From Eonycteris spelaea (Eukaryota > Chordata > Mammalia > Chiroptera > Pteropodidae): 64,000 bases of DNA. A program made the position numbers and the translations under genes. Shown here in pieces: positions 1 to 11,724 of this stretch (position 1 is its first letter; each line of letters begins with the position of its first letter). The notes beneath the pieces are model-generated. The model ran no database searches. It was not told the origin of the DNA and worked only from the letters and a program-made list of their open reading frames with translations. The DNA lies in assembly GCA_003508835.1 (NCBI GenBank), contig PUFA01000022.1, positions 7,874,001 through 7,938,000 on the forward strand, written 5' to 3'.

Positions 1-729
1 CTGTTCTCAGAAGATAAGATTTTGTGTTTTCTACATCATTTGATTTATTCATTCACATTACCTTGCTTCTTTCAAAGTGAAGGTAAAAGAGGTCAAGTGA
101 CTTTGGTTCACACAGGTGATAAAATACTCTGAATATACACTGTCAAATGAGGAAAAGAAAAGAAAAATATCTCAGCAGGTCTCATGAAGAATTCAAATGT
201 CTTTCCAGGCACAAGAGTAACTGCTGTTACCGTGACACAGCACCTGTATCATGGCCGCTTTCTCCTGTCCCCTCCCTGCTACGGACCGTCACCATTTACT
301 CCAAACACAAACCTCTGCCATGGGCTCTGATTGTGTCTCTCGGTCACTTTCTAATGTAAAGTATAACTGTTGGGCATTATCTCAGAACTTGCAGGTGGCT
401 AATTATAAATAATTGCCTTTGGTTCATGCCCTGATTTCTCCTCTGATCATCTATAAACCTGAGATATGGCATTCATATACTGAAAGGCACAGTGGCCTAT
501 ATAGAGAGAATTGTCCGCAGCTGATTTACTGTCATATGCATTTTTACCTGACTTGTGGGTAGTCTTATACCACTAACGTCTGAATTCAAATGATTTCCTG
601 GCTTGTAAGTAGGTTACAGTGAAGGAATGATGGAACACGAATCTAAAAACATGGGTTGACGTGAGGTGTTGATGAAATCTGCATGTCACATTAAAGGACT
701 TTGGATGTTAGGTTAAAAACAAAAAAATT
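1..729. other. Unique non-coding sequence
   Basis: No repeat family, RNA gene or coding signal is recognised. The longest open frame here (about 70 codons from 147) has no recognisable domain and is the size expected by chance. Confidence 0.5.
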
Positions 730-925
730 TGAAGAAAGTGTGGACTGTAATTAATACTACTATATCAGCATTAGCTCATTAATACAAACAAAGGACCATC
801 CTCATGTAAGATCTTAATGATAAGGAAACTAGGTGTAGAGTATACGAGACTTCTCTGTACTTCCCAATTTTTCTGTAAATCTAAAACTGTCCTAAAAATA
901 AAGTCTATTAATGAAAATACATCAA
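730..925 (+). mobile_element. L1M LINE 3' end (fragment)
   Basis: The order of short blocks fits the 3' UTR of old mammalian L1M elements. It runs from a 'ttaataatac' type block through a 'taagatcttaatgataagg' type block and a 'ttttctgtaaatctaaaact' block to an AATAAA signal at 897-902 followed by 'gtctatta'. Only the terminal part is present, so this is a 5'-truncated dead copy. The family match is from memory and the subfamily is uncertain. Confidence 0.75.
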
Positions 926-3619
926 AACATTAAAACGCAAGTCACAGACTGGAAGAGATACTTGCAGTGCATCCAACTAACAATAAACTAGTGCCCAACT
1001 GTTGCACAGAATGTGAGAGGAAGGAGAGGAAGAATGAGGGAGGTAGAGAAGTAGGTTACTTGAGCTGCAAGTTTTGGAAAGTGAGTTATTTTCATTATTG
1101 CTGAGGCCTAGAATCATACAGTAAGGTGAAAGCTGTTATAAGAGTCCATGAATCCATACATGAAGATGTGCACCGAATAGAACAGAGAATAATATGCCTT
1201 TGTGTTTCTTAGATATATTTTAAATGTATATAATAAAAGGCAAATGCAGTTAAATTTTATTGCAGAAATCAGATTAATTTTTCCCCCCAAATACACACTG
1301 AAAGATCCATGGCTACAAAAAAGAAGGACAAGAATTTGAAGCTAAAAATCATTCTCTGTGTTTAAAATGTGGACAATCTCTGGTTAATAGCAACAGTCAC
1401 CAGTTTGTTAAATTTAAAAACACACGGAAGTATCTGTAGACGTTTCCTAAGTTGTCAAAACCCCAATAATATCTTTAAAAAATGGTAAAACATACTTTCA
1501 CACTACCGTTTCCTACGGGTTAAGCAGTCCAAATAGTTAGAAATATTAATAACCATAATTATCAATATGATTAACAGTACACTTTGAAATTCATTTTTAT
1601 TTCGACAAATTTGGACAAAAATATATTCATAGGATTAATTTCAGGAAAAATGGGTCAGATAATGTGAATAGAGCATGGTGGTAGAGAAAGATGTCTAGAA
1701 AAGCAGAATCCAAGATTTGTTTAGAAAAAAATAAAATAACTACCTCTGGTGACGACAGAAGGTAAGGGGCGATATGTTTCAGGTGATTTCAAGTTTTCTA
1801 ACCATCAGGGTGGGCCAATTTTTAGAAAGATCCTTGCCTGAATTCTCATCAAATAGATGACAAAAAAAGATAAGAAATATTCAAATGTGCCAATTCCATA
1901 AACACTAGGAAATCTGCAGGAGGCATCTCCATGACAAACCCACCTGTAGCTTAACCATCAGAAGGCGAATTTCAGCATCTGGGAAAACAGCCACAAGATG
2001 CTGAAGCAGGAACGGCAGTAAGTGTACGTGGCCATGGAGGAGCTTCTTGGATCGCCTCAATTCCCTCACGCTTTATTGTCATTCTTCTATTTTTCAGTGG
2101 ATACCTGGGCCTGTGAGTCACCATGCTACCACCTCTGTCTTCTAGGGTTAACCTGCTGCCTCTTTCAGGATAGCTTCTAAAGGAGCACGCTTCAGGCCAT
2201 GGCTTTGGTGAGAGGAGACTTCTTGGGATTTTGTTGACGCATATTATAATCGAGTAAGCAATTTTTAGTCACACTAGGAAGAAAAGGCGCTGAGTATTCT
2301 GAAAGGCCCCTTCCTACCGGTACTATAATGGGAAGAGCAGGGTGTTCTTTTGTGTTGAAGACGTTTTGGGTGAGCAGTTGTCAAAATACAAAGTTAATAG
2401 CTGAGAGTCTTGGGAAGTGTTGAGAGGCCCCTCCTTTTCAGTCAAAAAGCGAGACCTCATCGGAAAACCACACACCTGTTCCTCATTCATATATTTACAC
2501 TCACCCGTAGCACATTCTCAGAGACCTTATTTACATCCCGGTGTGCTAAGGTTACACAACATGTAGTTGTGACTGACATATGCAAATGTCCGCTGATCTT
2601 ATTTCTACAAAGTAAGAAGTGACCTTATCTAATTGTGACATCTTGACATATCTGGGGTCTCAGGTTTGCTCAGCATTCAGCACATCTCTGTGCTTGCTGA
2701 AGCCAGTAATAAGCAAAATCATCCCAGATGGAACCAAAGAAGCAGAACTAATCATTTAGAAAGCTATTCCTCCCTTTGGTGTGATTTTAATGTCTACTTT
2801 CTATGCAAAATCGGATTTATTTCAGGAAATAACATGGATGTGAATCGCTCTGTGATTTGCAGTTTTCAAATCTGGAGAACATGGCATACCCAAAGAGAAA
2901 CAGTTTAGCCCTTTATAGCCAATATTATAAATTTGCTTTTTAAAAGTATGTCATGACCCAGTACCTTTTTTTTTTTAATGACTTTTTCAGTTATTACGGA
3001 AAAAATAAAAGGTCATTTCTCCATGAGGAAGGTAATAGTTTTTAAACAGGAATATGAAGGAACCTAATGAAAGGAGGCCAATCATTGTAATAAGTCAGGC
3101 AATTAAAGAAATGGCAGCACCAAGCTATATCAACCAGATGATTGTTTAACACAATTGCAGAACATAAATGCTAATGGTTGGAATTTTTCATTTAAGTGTC
3201 ATATTTTAATAAGTGCAAAGAAAATAAAAACCATTACGGTTTGATTACAAATCTACTCGTAAAATTTATTTGTCACAGGTGTTGTCTTACAAAGAAAAAA
3301 AGTTAATACTTAAGCAGTTAAGTATTTTTTAAATGATTTGGGGCTTTTTGAGGCAATTCTAGAGGTTGTCTTTTTCCATCAATCAATGGCAAAGCTACCC
3401 CTCTCTGCCTCAATTGCATCTACAGCACTTTACAGCACTGAAGTAATGGCAGCCCCTGCAATCAAGACACTCCCATTATTCCTAGGACACCAATCCCATT
3501 ATTCCTTCCACATATTTTCATTACAGACCTTCCAGTACAATGTCAAATAGAATGGTCTATGAAAGAGAGAGCGCCTGACAGTAACTGTGGTAGATGTTAA
3601 CATTTATGAAATGTTAATA
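926..3619. other. Unique non-coding sequence
   Basis: About 2.7 kb without a recognised repeat. The part from about 1950 to 2350 is richer in G+C than its surroundings and holds a strong 3' splice-site-like tract at 2078-2097 (see findings). Around 3100-3200 and 3380-3540 the text is complex and repeat-free. Short open frames at 2410, 2666 and 3338 encode nothing recognisable. Confidence 0.5.
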
Positions 3620-4060
3620 AATGATATAAAGGTAAAAAAAATACATAATAAAATATAAAAAAATAAGTAAATAAACAAGCCCGAGGTTAAAAGGTGGCAC
3701 AGAGCCGCTGAAGGTCTCAGTGTTAACTGCAGCGAGGCACAGCTTCTGTTAATTGCGGGCCCTAAAGCATAGATGCCCAGGGAGTGTTGATGTCCCCGGG
3801 TTAAAGAGAGCCAGATACTGCAATGTTATAGCATTGTCTAGTCAGCCAAGAACTGAGAAGTCAGACATGAAAAGTGGAAGTCAAGGTGTATCCGGGTTTG
3901 CTCTCCTGTCATCACTGTAAGCCACCACTCTGCATTTGCATAGGCCTTTTCATGACAGCTACATCGCTCTCATTAAGCTACACTACGCGACCTTGGTGAC
4001 TTCGGTCCACCAACCTCATTTAACTTCTAAAACAGAATACTTTTAAAAACGTTTTCACTG
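3620..4060. promoter_or_regulatory. Candidate conserved regulatory block
   Basis: A short A-rich stretch (about 3630-3680) is followed by roughly 380 bp of complex, non-repetitive sequence of higher G+C. It contains an octamer-type ATTTGCAT element near 3935, a CATTAAGC homeodomain-like site near 3971, and a GGGCCC palindrome near 3758. This texture is typical of developmental enhancers, but conservation cannot be seen from one genome. The call is an inference. Confidence 0.2.
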
Positions 4061-4397
4061 TTTTCGTGTCGCTTCTCTGTGGAAGATTTTAGGAGGATGT
4101 ATTAAGCATGTATATGCTTTTCACTGAATAATTTAAAAAAATAGGCCATTTGTTTTGGGTGTTATAAACTTCTATAAGGACTTGGAATTTGTCCACTTAG
4201 GTTATGGTATAATATAGAATGAAAAATTTAGTTTCATTTCACTTATAAGATTCTGCATAATGTACCAATTTGCTATAATGTAATAAAGTGACATCATTGC
4301 AACTGAGTTGCCCTGAGTTTAAAATTAAAAGATAAAGAGTAACAGGAGACAATTAAATGAGGGTGATGGTTAACTATGCTTATTCTGAAAGCCAGTA

Positions 4398-4431
4398 TGA
4401 CGTCATTTCCTCTGAGTTGGCTAGTATATAA
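4398..4431 (+). promoter_or_regulatory. CRE palindrome with downstream TATA box
   Basis: A perfect cAMP-response element, TGACGTCA, lies at 4398-4405 and runs directly into an ETS-like TTTCC. A TATATAA box starts at 4425, about 20 bp after the CRE. This spacing resembles a minimal cAMP-responsive core promoter on the + strand. No open frame or recognisable transcript follows, so it may be a chance pairing or the promoter of a non-coding RNA. Confidence 0.25.
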
Positions 4432-4439
4432 CAAAGTTC

Positions 4440-5185
4440 GATGGTTCTAATTTTTTTTTCCCCTGAAATAATTACTTATTTAGTCACTAAGAAAGGTTTG
4501 GAAAAGAATGTCTCACTTTGAATTTGACATCTCTATATAGAGCAGAATCCTAAACAGAAACTTCTCAAGAATGGCAGTCAGAACTTCAATCAAAAAGTAT
4601 AGAAAGATTACTTGAAATCAGCTTTATTTCTCAAATCCTCCAATCTTATCAATGTCTTTCCACATCAAAATTCAACCATCTCAGTGTTCTCTATAGCTAT
4701 GTTTTAAGGCACAAAAATGATTGTAGAAGACTTTTTAGATTTTTATGACGTTATTAAAATTCCAAAAGATTGAAAAACTTTCGGATATTTCTTAAAATTT
4801 AACATAACTTTCTTTTCTGAAACCTGACATGAAAAATGTGTATGTCATCACATTCTCTATCTTTCTTACTTCAAAAGTTATTGGTACAGTTGTGGAAGAA
4901 AAATTAACAAGAAAAGGGGGGAAAAGTCATATATTAAGCACTAGTATATTTTCAGTATTGCCTTCAATATTGCATATATATTCAACATACATGTTCAAAT
5001 ACAACATAAATTATGCACTATTTAAATTGTAATTATATATGCATAATTTCTAATTAGATTCTCATAAATATGTACTGAATATATACTGAACTATTTTCAT
5101 TTCAGGCATAAGGAAAATTGCAACTGAAAATGGCAAAATCATACATCTAAGATCCCAAAGCTTGAGTATTACTTCTTCTTTTTAA
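4440..5185. other. Unique AT-rich non-coding sequence
   Basis: AT-rich sequence with a T-run near 4450-4459. No repeat or coding signal is recognised. Confidence 0.5.
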
Positions 5186-5298
5186 TGTGAGAGAATAAAG
5201 ACTCAGCGAAGTTAAGTGACTTCTAAACAAGGTAAAACATGTTTTAGGACTGAAATTAGAAGTCTTCTTTCTCCCATACCACTCTGCTTCCCAAAATT
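5186..5298 (-). repeat. MIR SINE fragment
   Basis: The plus strand reads as the reverse complement of the MIR core. It has 'actcagcgaagttaagtgac', matching the usual GAGGTTAAGTGACTTGCCC region, and ends in a pyrimidine-rich 'ccactctgcttccc' block. MIR is an ancient tRNA-derived SINE shared by mammals, so this copy is inert and diverged. Confidence 0.7.
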
Positions 5299-7141
5299 AA
5301 AAAGATGGAATTTTTATTTACTGAAAGACAATTCTGAGTCAAACATCTATTCGGATTCTTACATTATAGTGCATAATCACAAAACTGCAACGTAAGCACC
5401 TTTTTACTCTGCACTGCATTTTGTTTCATTTTGTTTTTTGTTTTCCAAAGGTGCGCAGTGATATCCAGCAAAGGTAAGTAACTTTATAAGGGCAACAGTT
5501 AAATTTCAGATTTTTCCTCAATCTGTTCTGTCTTCTTCTCAACTACTCCTTTCTCAGCAAATAGTGGTGACCTCATTTATGCAGCACTCATTGTTGAATA
5601 GACATTGCTAGTACGCCCGAATATCCTGTAGAAAAACCTTATAATTTTAGTTTCACGAAGCACACATCAGCAATCCACCACTGTCAATGATTCCATCCAG
5701 GAGCACAGAGAGAAGTGGATTGGAGAATTTTCTCACAGCCCTAATAATTTTTCAGAGCAAATGAGTCAACTGGACGTTTTGTTTTGTTCTCCCATTCCAT
5801 AAAATAAAGTGGTCTGTATTTTTCAATTTCTGATAGGCAACCATCAATAATTATATCCTTGGATAGACGATATATTTTTCTCTTTGGAAGAAAATTCCAT
5901 GTATACCATATCATAAAAATTATAAAACTATAAAAAAAAAACAGATGTGGAAAAAAGTAAACGACAGTAAAATCCATTACGCAATGCCTTCCTTGAGCGT
6001 ATCACAGGTAAGGTACTTCGTCACCCTCGTGACCCTCTACGGGGACAGTCCTTAACGGGGAGAACAAAGACTCAGCGATGGTTCCAGGAGCTACAGTTTC
6101 CCAAAGCACGTTTTGCTCACCCTGAGTATAATGATGTTCATTATTATTTTCCCATTCTGGGGATTTGTCATATGCGAACTTTTTTGAAATTATGTTCTCC
6201 ACATGTTTTGGAGGCCAAATTTTAGTGGTCAAAACATTAAACAGAAATACTACCTTTGCCAAGTATCTGTGCTAAATCAGAGTTTAGATATTTTATGAGA
6301 AACCATCTCCATAATGTCACAAATTTCAACACATGAGTAAAAGTGCTTCCCAGTTAACTAACTGAGGATCCAGAGGTTTGAGGCTTATTTTCTACTTCAC
6401 CGGCATCCTCTATCAGAATTCTCTCTTCTACCTCCTATTACATTTTCTCGTTTCGAGTTAAAATTTAATGACTTTGTATACCTGAGGCCTGTCTGAACAG
6501 GAAAATAGTCTTAACTAGTTTATCAAGAGCAGGGAGTTGAATTTTCACCTCCAGTGCCATTCACTTAGCTATGCGCCTATCGCACGAAGCAGTGAGTGTT
6601 ACCAACGTAGTACTCTAAAAGTCTGATCTTTTAAGCCAATGAAACTGTAGTTCAGTCTTCTGTTTTTAGGATGTGTGTTCCTGCAGTTGTCTAAAATTCC
6701 AAAGGATAGCCTTCTTAGGAAGGCAATTTAAAAAAAGAAAACTCTTTCAATTAAGTTTTTAAAGTTAAAACAAGAAAAAACGGAAGCATTTGCATATCTT
6801 CACATAGACTTCTACGGTAAATTGTTAAATATTAGTCAGTATATCACAATTTACATTAATTATAATACTTAAGTGTATTGATTTTTTAGTGTTACAAAAC
6901 CACTCTGTGATATTGTATGTGTTCCTGTGTGTGTGTTGTATGTAATAAAAACTATACTGTAATACACATACTCCTTCATACAGCTCTTTTGCATAACAGT
7001 ATATTATGTTTTAGGTACTTTACATTGCATTAATTATTCTGCCACAAATTTTTTGATGCCCGCACAGCATTCCAATGTATCAATGACTGCTCCTACATGA
7101 AAATTATCGAGGGATCGCTTTAAAAATATAGGTTTTCAGGA
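5299..7141. other. Unique non-coding sequence
   Basis: No repeat is recognised across about 1.8 kb. A microexon-like segment lies at 5451-5473 (separate entry). On the minus strand two adjacent open frames, 6262-6002 (about 86 codons) and 5977-5741 (about 78 codons), have no recognisable domain. A CAG|GTAAGG donor-like site lies on the + strand at 6006-6014. An octamer ATTTGCAT occurs near 6788. Confidence 0.45.
5451..5473 (+). other. Microexon-like segment (23 nt)
   Basis: A long T-rich tract (5421-5447) ends in CCAAAG at 5450, a good 3' splice site. After 23 nt a near-perfect 5' splice site, AAAG|GTAAGTAA, follows at 5474. Both sites are above average, and 23 nt is within the microexon range. 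A second AG at 5456-5457 would give a 16-nt version. No flanking exons are visible, so this may be a decoy pair. Confidence 0.15.
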
Positions 7142-7242
7142 TCGACCACCAGAAATGCTGATTCATTTAGTTTGAGTGAAAACAGGAATATTCGTAGCTT
7201 CCTGTATTGATTTTGACGAACTGAGTCTTGGGAACTACTACT
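7142..7242 (-). mobile_element. MER5-type hAT-Charlie relic
   Basis: The plus strand follows the reverse complement of MER5A/B: a 'ccagaaatgctgattcattt' block, a degraded middle, and 'cttgggaactactacta' where the terminal inverted repeat is expected. MER5 is a short non-autonomous hAT element with no coding capacity. Confidence 0.5.
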
Positions 7243-7589
7243 ATAATTGTGCTGATGTGTTTCTAAATCAATCCTTTCTTTTCAGCTTTCCACTTTTTCA
7301 TAATTATAAACTGTAATCTTTTGCATACACGACTGCCTATTCTCCAGAGATAATTTCTCCAAGGAAATTACTACAGTGTTTACTAGATGTTGGTAAATAC
7401 TACAGCTTTTTTCTATTATGCAGCCTCCACGACGTACAATCCTAGTGACCAAAATATCTGAAAAGGTTACTTCTAAATAATAGTTCAGAGAATTTTTACC
7501 GATGGCATAAAATTATATTTTTACTTTTTTTCCAGCCTGATAATTGACAGTTTCAGTTCACACAGCAAAAGATGAGCATCTTAAGGTGA

Positions 7590-7685
7590 CTCATGTTTGT
7601 TTGTTTGTTTATTGTCTGTCTTTTCTACCACGTAAAATCTCCATGAAGGCAGGAATTTCTGACTATGTTGTTAATAAATGATTTT
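7590..7685 (+). mobile_element. L2 LINE 3' fragment
   Basis: It matches the L2 3' UTR order: 'gtttattgtctgtctt', then 'aaaatctccatgaaggcagg', then a terminal 'aataaatg'. This is an ancient, inert LINE tail. Confidence 0.7.
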
Positions 7686-7989
7686 TCTATATGTTCACTT
7701 AATTGATCTAAGAAATTTGGGTTATCACTTTCTGGATTCTTCCTTCCCAAACTCTCCTATCCCCACATGCAATGGATTGGAAAGCTCTGTTATTTTTGGC
7801 CAAGCAACGAATTTTGTCCTTCACAAGGATTTCACCATCTTTACTTCCTTTTTTAAAAAATTTGTTAAGCATTTGTGTGTGTGTGTGGGGGGATTCCTTT
7901 GGCCTCTACTTCCAAAACTATCTCACACTCAACAGGGTAACCCTTCTGTCAGAACTCAAAATGCCTGCTACTTCTCCTCCATGTCTTAT
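7686..7989. other. Short unique stretch with (GT)n
   Basis: It contains a (TG) run at about 7873-7886 followed by a G6 run. Open frames that cross it (7678-8119) reflect low-complexity and repeat sequence, not a gene. Confidence 0.5.
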
Positions 7990-9060
7990 TAGCAGCTCCT
8001 TTCTCCCATCCACGCACAATATGAATAGTCTCATCAAATTCCTCATGGAGAATGGACCATCTATTTCTCTGTGTTCAAGTTCACTGAACCTTTCTTCTGT
8101 CATAGTCAAACTGCTATGAATCTCAATTAGTGATTTTTAAAATTTTAATCCTTGATTTCCCATTTTTTCCATGATTTTTGTTTGTCTAGGTTCCTTTGCC
8201 ACATTTTCCTTTAATTTTATAAAGATTTTTTTTTTTCCTTAATTTAATGCATGTACTTAAAATGGCTGATTTACTGTGTCTCTCTGCTAAACCTCAAATC
8301 TGGGCCATCTCATAGTTATTTCTATTAACTGCTTCCTTTGCCTTTTAAAAGCAAACAGCAACAACAAAAAAGCCATGGCTCCTATTTTCCAGTTTCTTCT
8401 CAGTCTAATAATGTGCTGGTTTTACTGGACATCATTAATGACTCATTATAAGGAATCTATATTATGTGTCTCTTCCTGAAAAGTGCTGAGTTTTGTTCAA
8501 CAAGCTCATATAAACTTGATTTTATGCTTTGTTGGGTAGATTTTTGTAAAGTCCAAGGTATTCTCCAAGGCCCTACAAGTTGTCATCATTAAACTTCAAA
8601 CACAGATCTTGTCAGGGTTGGCTTTAGGCTTTTGGTGGGTGGCTTAGAGTAGGTCTTACTCTGGGGCATGGACATGACTCCCAGAATGCCACCTCTTTGG
8701 TAAATCAGATACACGCAGGAATGGTAATGGGGGGTGGGGGTTAATATGGTCTCTTTACTCTTTCTTGTAGGGACCTCAGTACCCCACAGGACTGTGTGAT
8801 CCCTTGTATTTCTGTTCGCTTTTTACCCCTGTATCATGTATCCTGTTGTGAGATTCCTGTAGTCTCCCCCATAAATATGCAACATGGCTCTTGCCCAATT
8901 TCTCATGGAAAACCACACACAGAGAAGGAAGCCTCCTCTCTGTACAACCACTTTTTACCTGTCCGACTGACTTGAACTCCGTTTCTGCTTCCTCAGCTCT
9001 GTAAAACCATTGTCCTGTCCTCAGTCTCTAGTTTACTACTCTGTGGTTGGAAAATTGTCT
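7990..9060 (-). mobile_element. L1M-like LINE, antisense, highly diverged
   Basis: The order of motifs resembles the reverse complement of the 3' part of old L1M elements: 'aaatctgggccatctcatag', 'gactcattataaggaatcta', 'cctgaaaagtgctgagtttt', then 'ctttaggcttttggtgggtg'. Divergence is high and the borders are approximate. The subfamily cannot be given. Confidence 0.45.
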
Positions 9061-9379
9061 TTATTCATAGAGCTAGGGATATCATGAGGCTCACCGCATG
9101 CATTCAGATTTTCGCATGAATAACAGTCATAATACTCCCTATAGTCCACTTTCTAAAAATGGTCATTTCATGTTTTCTGTCCAGTTTTATGTCTACATAT
9201 GAGGGAAGAGACAGTCTGGCACCTATCACGAGGTCAAAATCATATGTAAAATCTTCAAAACAGCTCGTTATTATTACTTATTTTTACTTACGCATTTAAT
9301 TTTGTAGCCCATAATAATCCGTCAGTCAACATTTGCAAATAAATGTGTGTGGGAGGAAGGTATGAAGGGAATTTAATAG

Positions 9380-9960
9380 TAGCAAGCTGCAGAAACCTCT
9401 TAGATGCCACTTAAGATTTTAAAATTATGCACGTAAACTCTTTAGTATCTCATGAATTTCCTTTGTTGCAATCATAAAATCCCATAGTTAGTCAATTAAT
9501 TTTTTATTTAGCTCAATGATTGAGGTACATAATTTGCTGATGGAGCAGAATGGACCATTATAACAGCTTGTTTTCCAAATTAAATCATCTGAAATTATCT
9601 ATTGATGATCCAATACTACAGTTTAATAAAAGATTCCTCGCTCTTTTTTTGCATATTTTGCTGTTTCAGTAAATTGTTTATTATCTTTGACAAGTTTTAC
9701 TGACTAAGCTATATACTTTAGGTTTTGATTTTACATATTTTATTGCTCACATAACATATTTCACAGATTTATCTCATGCATATTCTAGATGGTTGAAGAT
9801 GTTTTATACATTAGCAATTATGAGGGGCAAGTTATCTATTGGAATTGCTCATTTGCATAATTTGCTAAGTGTGCTATATATTTCATCAAAGTCTGACATT
9901 TGCAAAAGATATGATACAAATATTTCATTCATAAAGTTTATTGACTTATAGAACAGCAAC
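9380..9960. promoter_or_regulatory. Candidate conserved enhancer-like block
   Basis: Repeat-free AT-rich sequence dense in homeodomain-type cores. Examples are CAATTAATTTTTTATTTAGC near 9494, TGATTGA near 9518, AAATTAAATCATCTGA near 9577 and TTGATGATCC near 9602. A perfect octamer ATTTGCAT lies at 9851-9858, followed by AATTTGC. This is typical of conserved non-coding elements near developmental genes. No conservation data are available here. Confidence 0.25.
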
Positions 9961-10220
9961 CTTCCTTTCTTGTCTTTTATATTTATATTTTAATATTATC
10001 TTGCTTGAAATCATTTTGCAGATGACTTCTTTAACTATTTAACTGTAACAGAGTCAAGGTGCTACTGTTCCAGAAATAAGCTGAAACATGAAATTCTAAC
10101 AACCATGCATGACATCTCAAATTACTTTAAATTATTTAGTGAAAAATCTATGCATTTTGTAGGAAACATGTTTCTTGTTTGTTATTTAGAGAAAAAAAAA
10201 AGAAATCACTTACAAACAGC
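9961..10220. other. Unique AT-rich sequence
   Basis: Repeat-free, with an A10-class run near 10190-10200. It may extend the preceding enhancer-like block, since 'caaattactttaaattattt' near 10117 has the same texture. Confidence 0.4.
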
Positions 10221-10670
10221 ATTAGTTTGTTGGGGCTACCCCAGCAAAGTCCCACAGACAAGATTGTTTAAATAACAGAAATTTATTTTCTCATAGTCCT
10301 GGAGGCTAGAGGTCCAAGATCAAGGTTTCAGTAGGTTTAGATTCTTCCAAGGTCTCTCTCCGTGGCTTTCAGATGGCCTGCATTTCTCTGTGCCTCACAT
10401 GATCTTTTCTTAATGCGCGCGCACACGCACACACGCACACACACACACACACACACACACCTGGGTCTCTCCATATGTCCCAATCTCCTCTTATTATAAG
10501 GACACCAGTCAGATTGGATTATGGTCGTCCCAAAAGGCCTCATTTTAACTTCATTACTGTTTTAAAGGCCTTATCTTCAAATATAGTCATATTCTTCATT
10601 CCGATGTACTGGAGGGAGGGTAGAGCTTGAACAGATGAATTTTGGAGGGAAACAATCCATTTGAGATGCT
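10221..10670 (-). mobile_element. MLT1-type (MaLR) solo LTR, antisense
   Basis: The plus strand is the reverse complement of an MLT1A-like LTR. It opens with 'tagtttgttggggctacc', continues with 'ataacagaaatttattttct', 'ggaggctagaggtccaagat' and 'ttataaggacaccagtcaga', and ends with 'gatgaattttggagggaaac'. It is a non-coding solo LTR of an ERVL-MaLR element, about 450 bp, enlarged by an internal CA microsatellite. Confidence 0.85.
10414..10460. repeat. (CA)n microsatellite with GC start
   Basis: The tract starts GCGCGCGCACACGCAC and then runs as pure CA to 10460. It lies inside the MLT1 LTR, where the consensus has a short CA-rich segment, so it probably expanded in place. Confidence 0.95.
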
Positions 10671-11724
10671 AACTTAATGCTTAGTTATAGAATTTATTTT
10701 AATATTTATACATGAGAATAGAAAATTATGAAAACTACTTGCATTAATTATAAAGCAACATATCTTGTAACGATTGTTATATAGACTTATTCTATTACAC
10801 AACTATTCTCATTTCATAATGTGCTATCTGACCACATACCTAGACAAAATTTTAATGGCATTACCAAAGTGTTTTATATGTGAAATATATCTTTCATATC
10901 ATTAATTCTTATATGAGTAAATAGCAAAAATGTGAAAGGTATTTTAGTTAAAAAATTATACCCTATTGGGAATCTATAACTTTATATTCTAGAATTCCGT
11001 GAGGTTGGTTCACCTTTGCTATAAAGTTAGCTGGAAGTATCCTGATGGACTACTTATATGAAACGTGTGTATGTAATTACATACACTTTCCCTCCTAGAT
11101 TTTAAGTCTTAGATTTAAAATCAGAAACTTGTTAAAAGAAAATGTATAAGGTATGTTGAAAAATTCATCGTTTTGAAATATCCAAATCTGCCATTCTGAT
11201 ACTAGTTCTTTATAGTAATTAGTGATGGAAGTCTTAATGTTAGAGTTTTGACATGTCACTTGATTCCCATGTTTAGGTTTAAATCGATCCTGGAAACTAG
11301 TTGCAAATAGTGTTTGTGTATTTGTTTGTTTGTTTGTTTTCTTCATTTGAGTGATTCCTAGGATTTCATTAGCAACAGATTTGGGGGAAAACATTTAAAT
11401 GGCCCTACTTAAATGTGAAGAGAGATGGTTTTCTTTTATTTGGGGATTGACAGGAAGCCGAAAAGTTGGGAAAAGACTCTCTACTGTCAGTGAATTTGGA
11501 GTTGGAGAGGGGAAAAGAATAAAAGAAAGAGTGCGTGGCTGCTGCTCGAAAGCTGCAGAAATTCAAGGTCAGTAGGTGAGCTGTGTCACCTTTCGAGGTC
11601 TTCGCAGAAAAGGCCGGTTTCCGGAAAGTGGCCTTATCTGCAGAATACGATATTTTCCAAATACAATACAAATACCATGAACTCAGGATCTTTGCATATG
11701 TTATCTCTACTTCAGGTTTAAATA
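10671..11724. other. Unique sequence with a GC-elevated patch
   Basis: AT-rich to about 11390. Then 11440-11640 is richer in G+C and CpG, with a TTTCCGGAAA palindrome at about 11619. A CAGTAG|GTGAGC donor-like site lies near 11575. Minus-strand open frames (11671-11405 and 11394-11095) have no recognisable domain. Confidence 0.4.

Noticed and set aside
7678..8119. Overlapping 104- and 115-codon frames
   Set aside because: They run across a GT microsatellite and the edge of an antisense L1-like repeat. No domain is visible.
10337..10543. Minus-strand frame with a VCVCVC repeat
   Set aside because: Translation of the (CA)n tract inside an MLT1 LTR.
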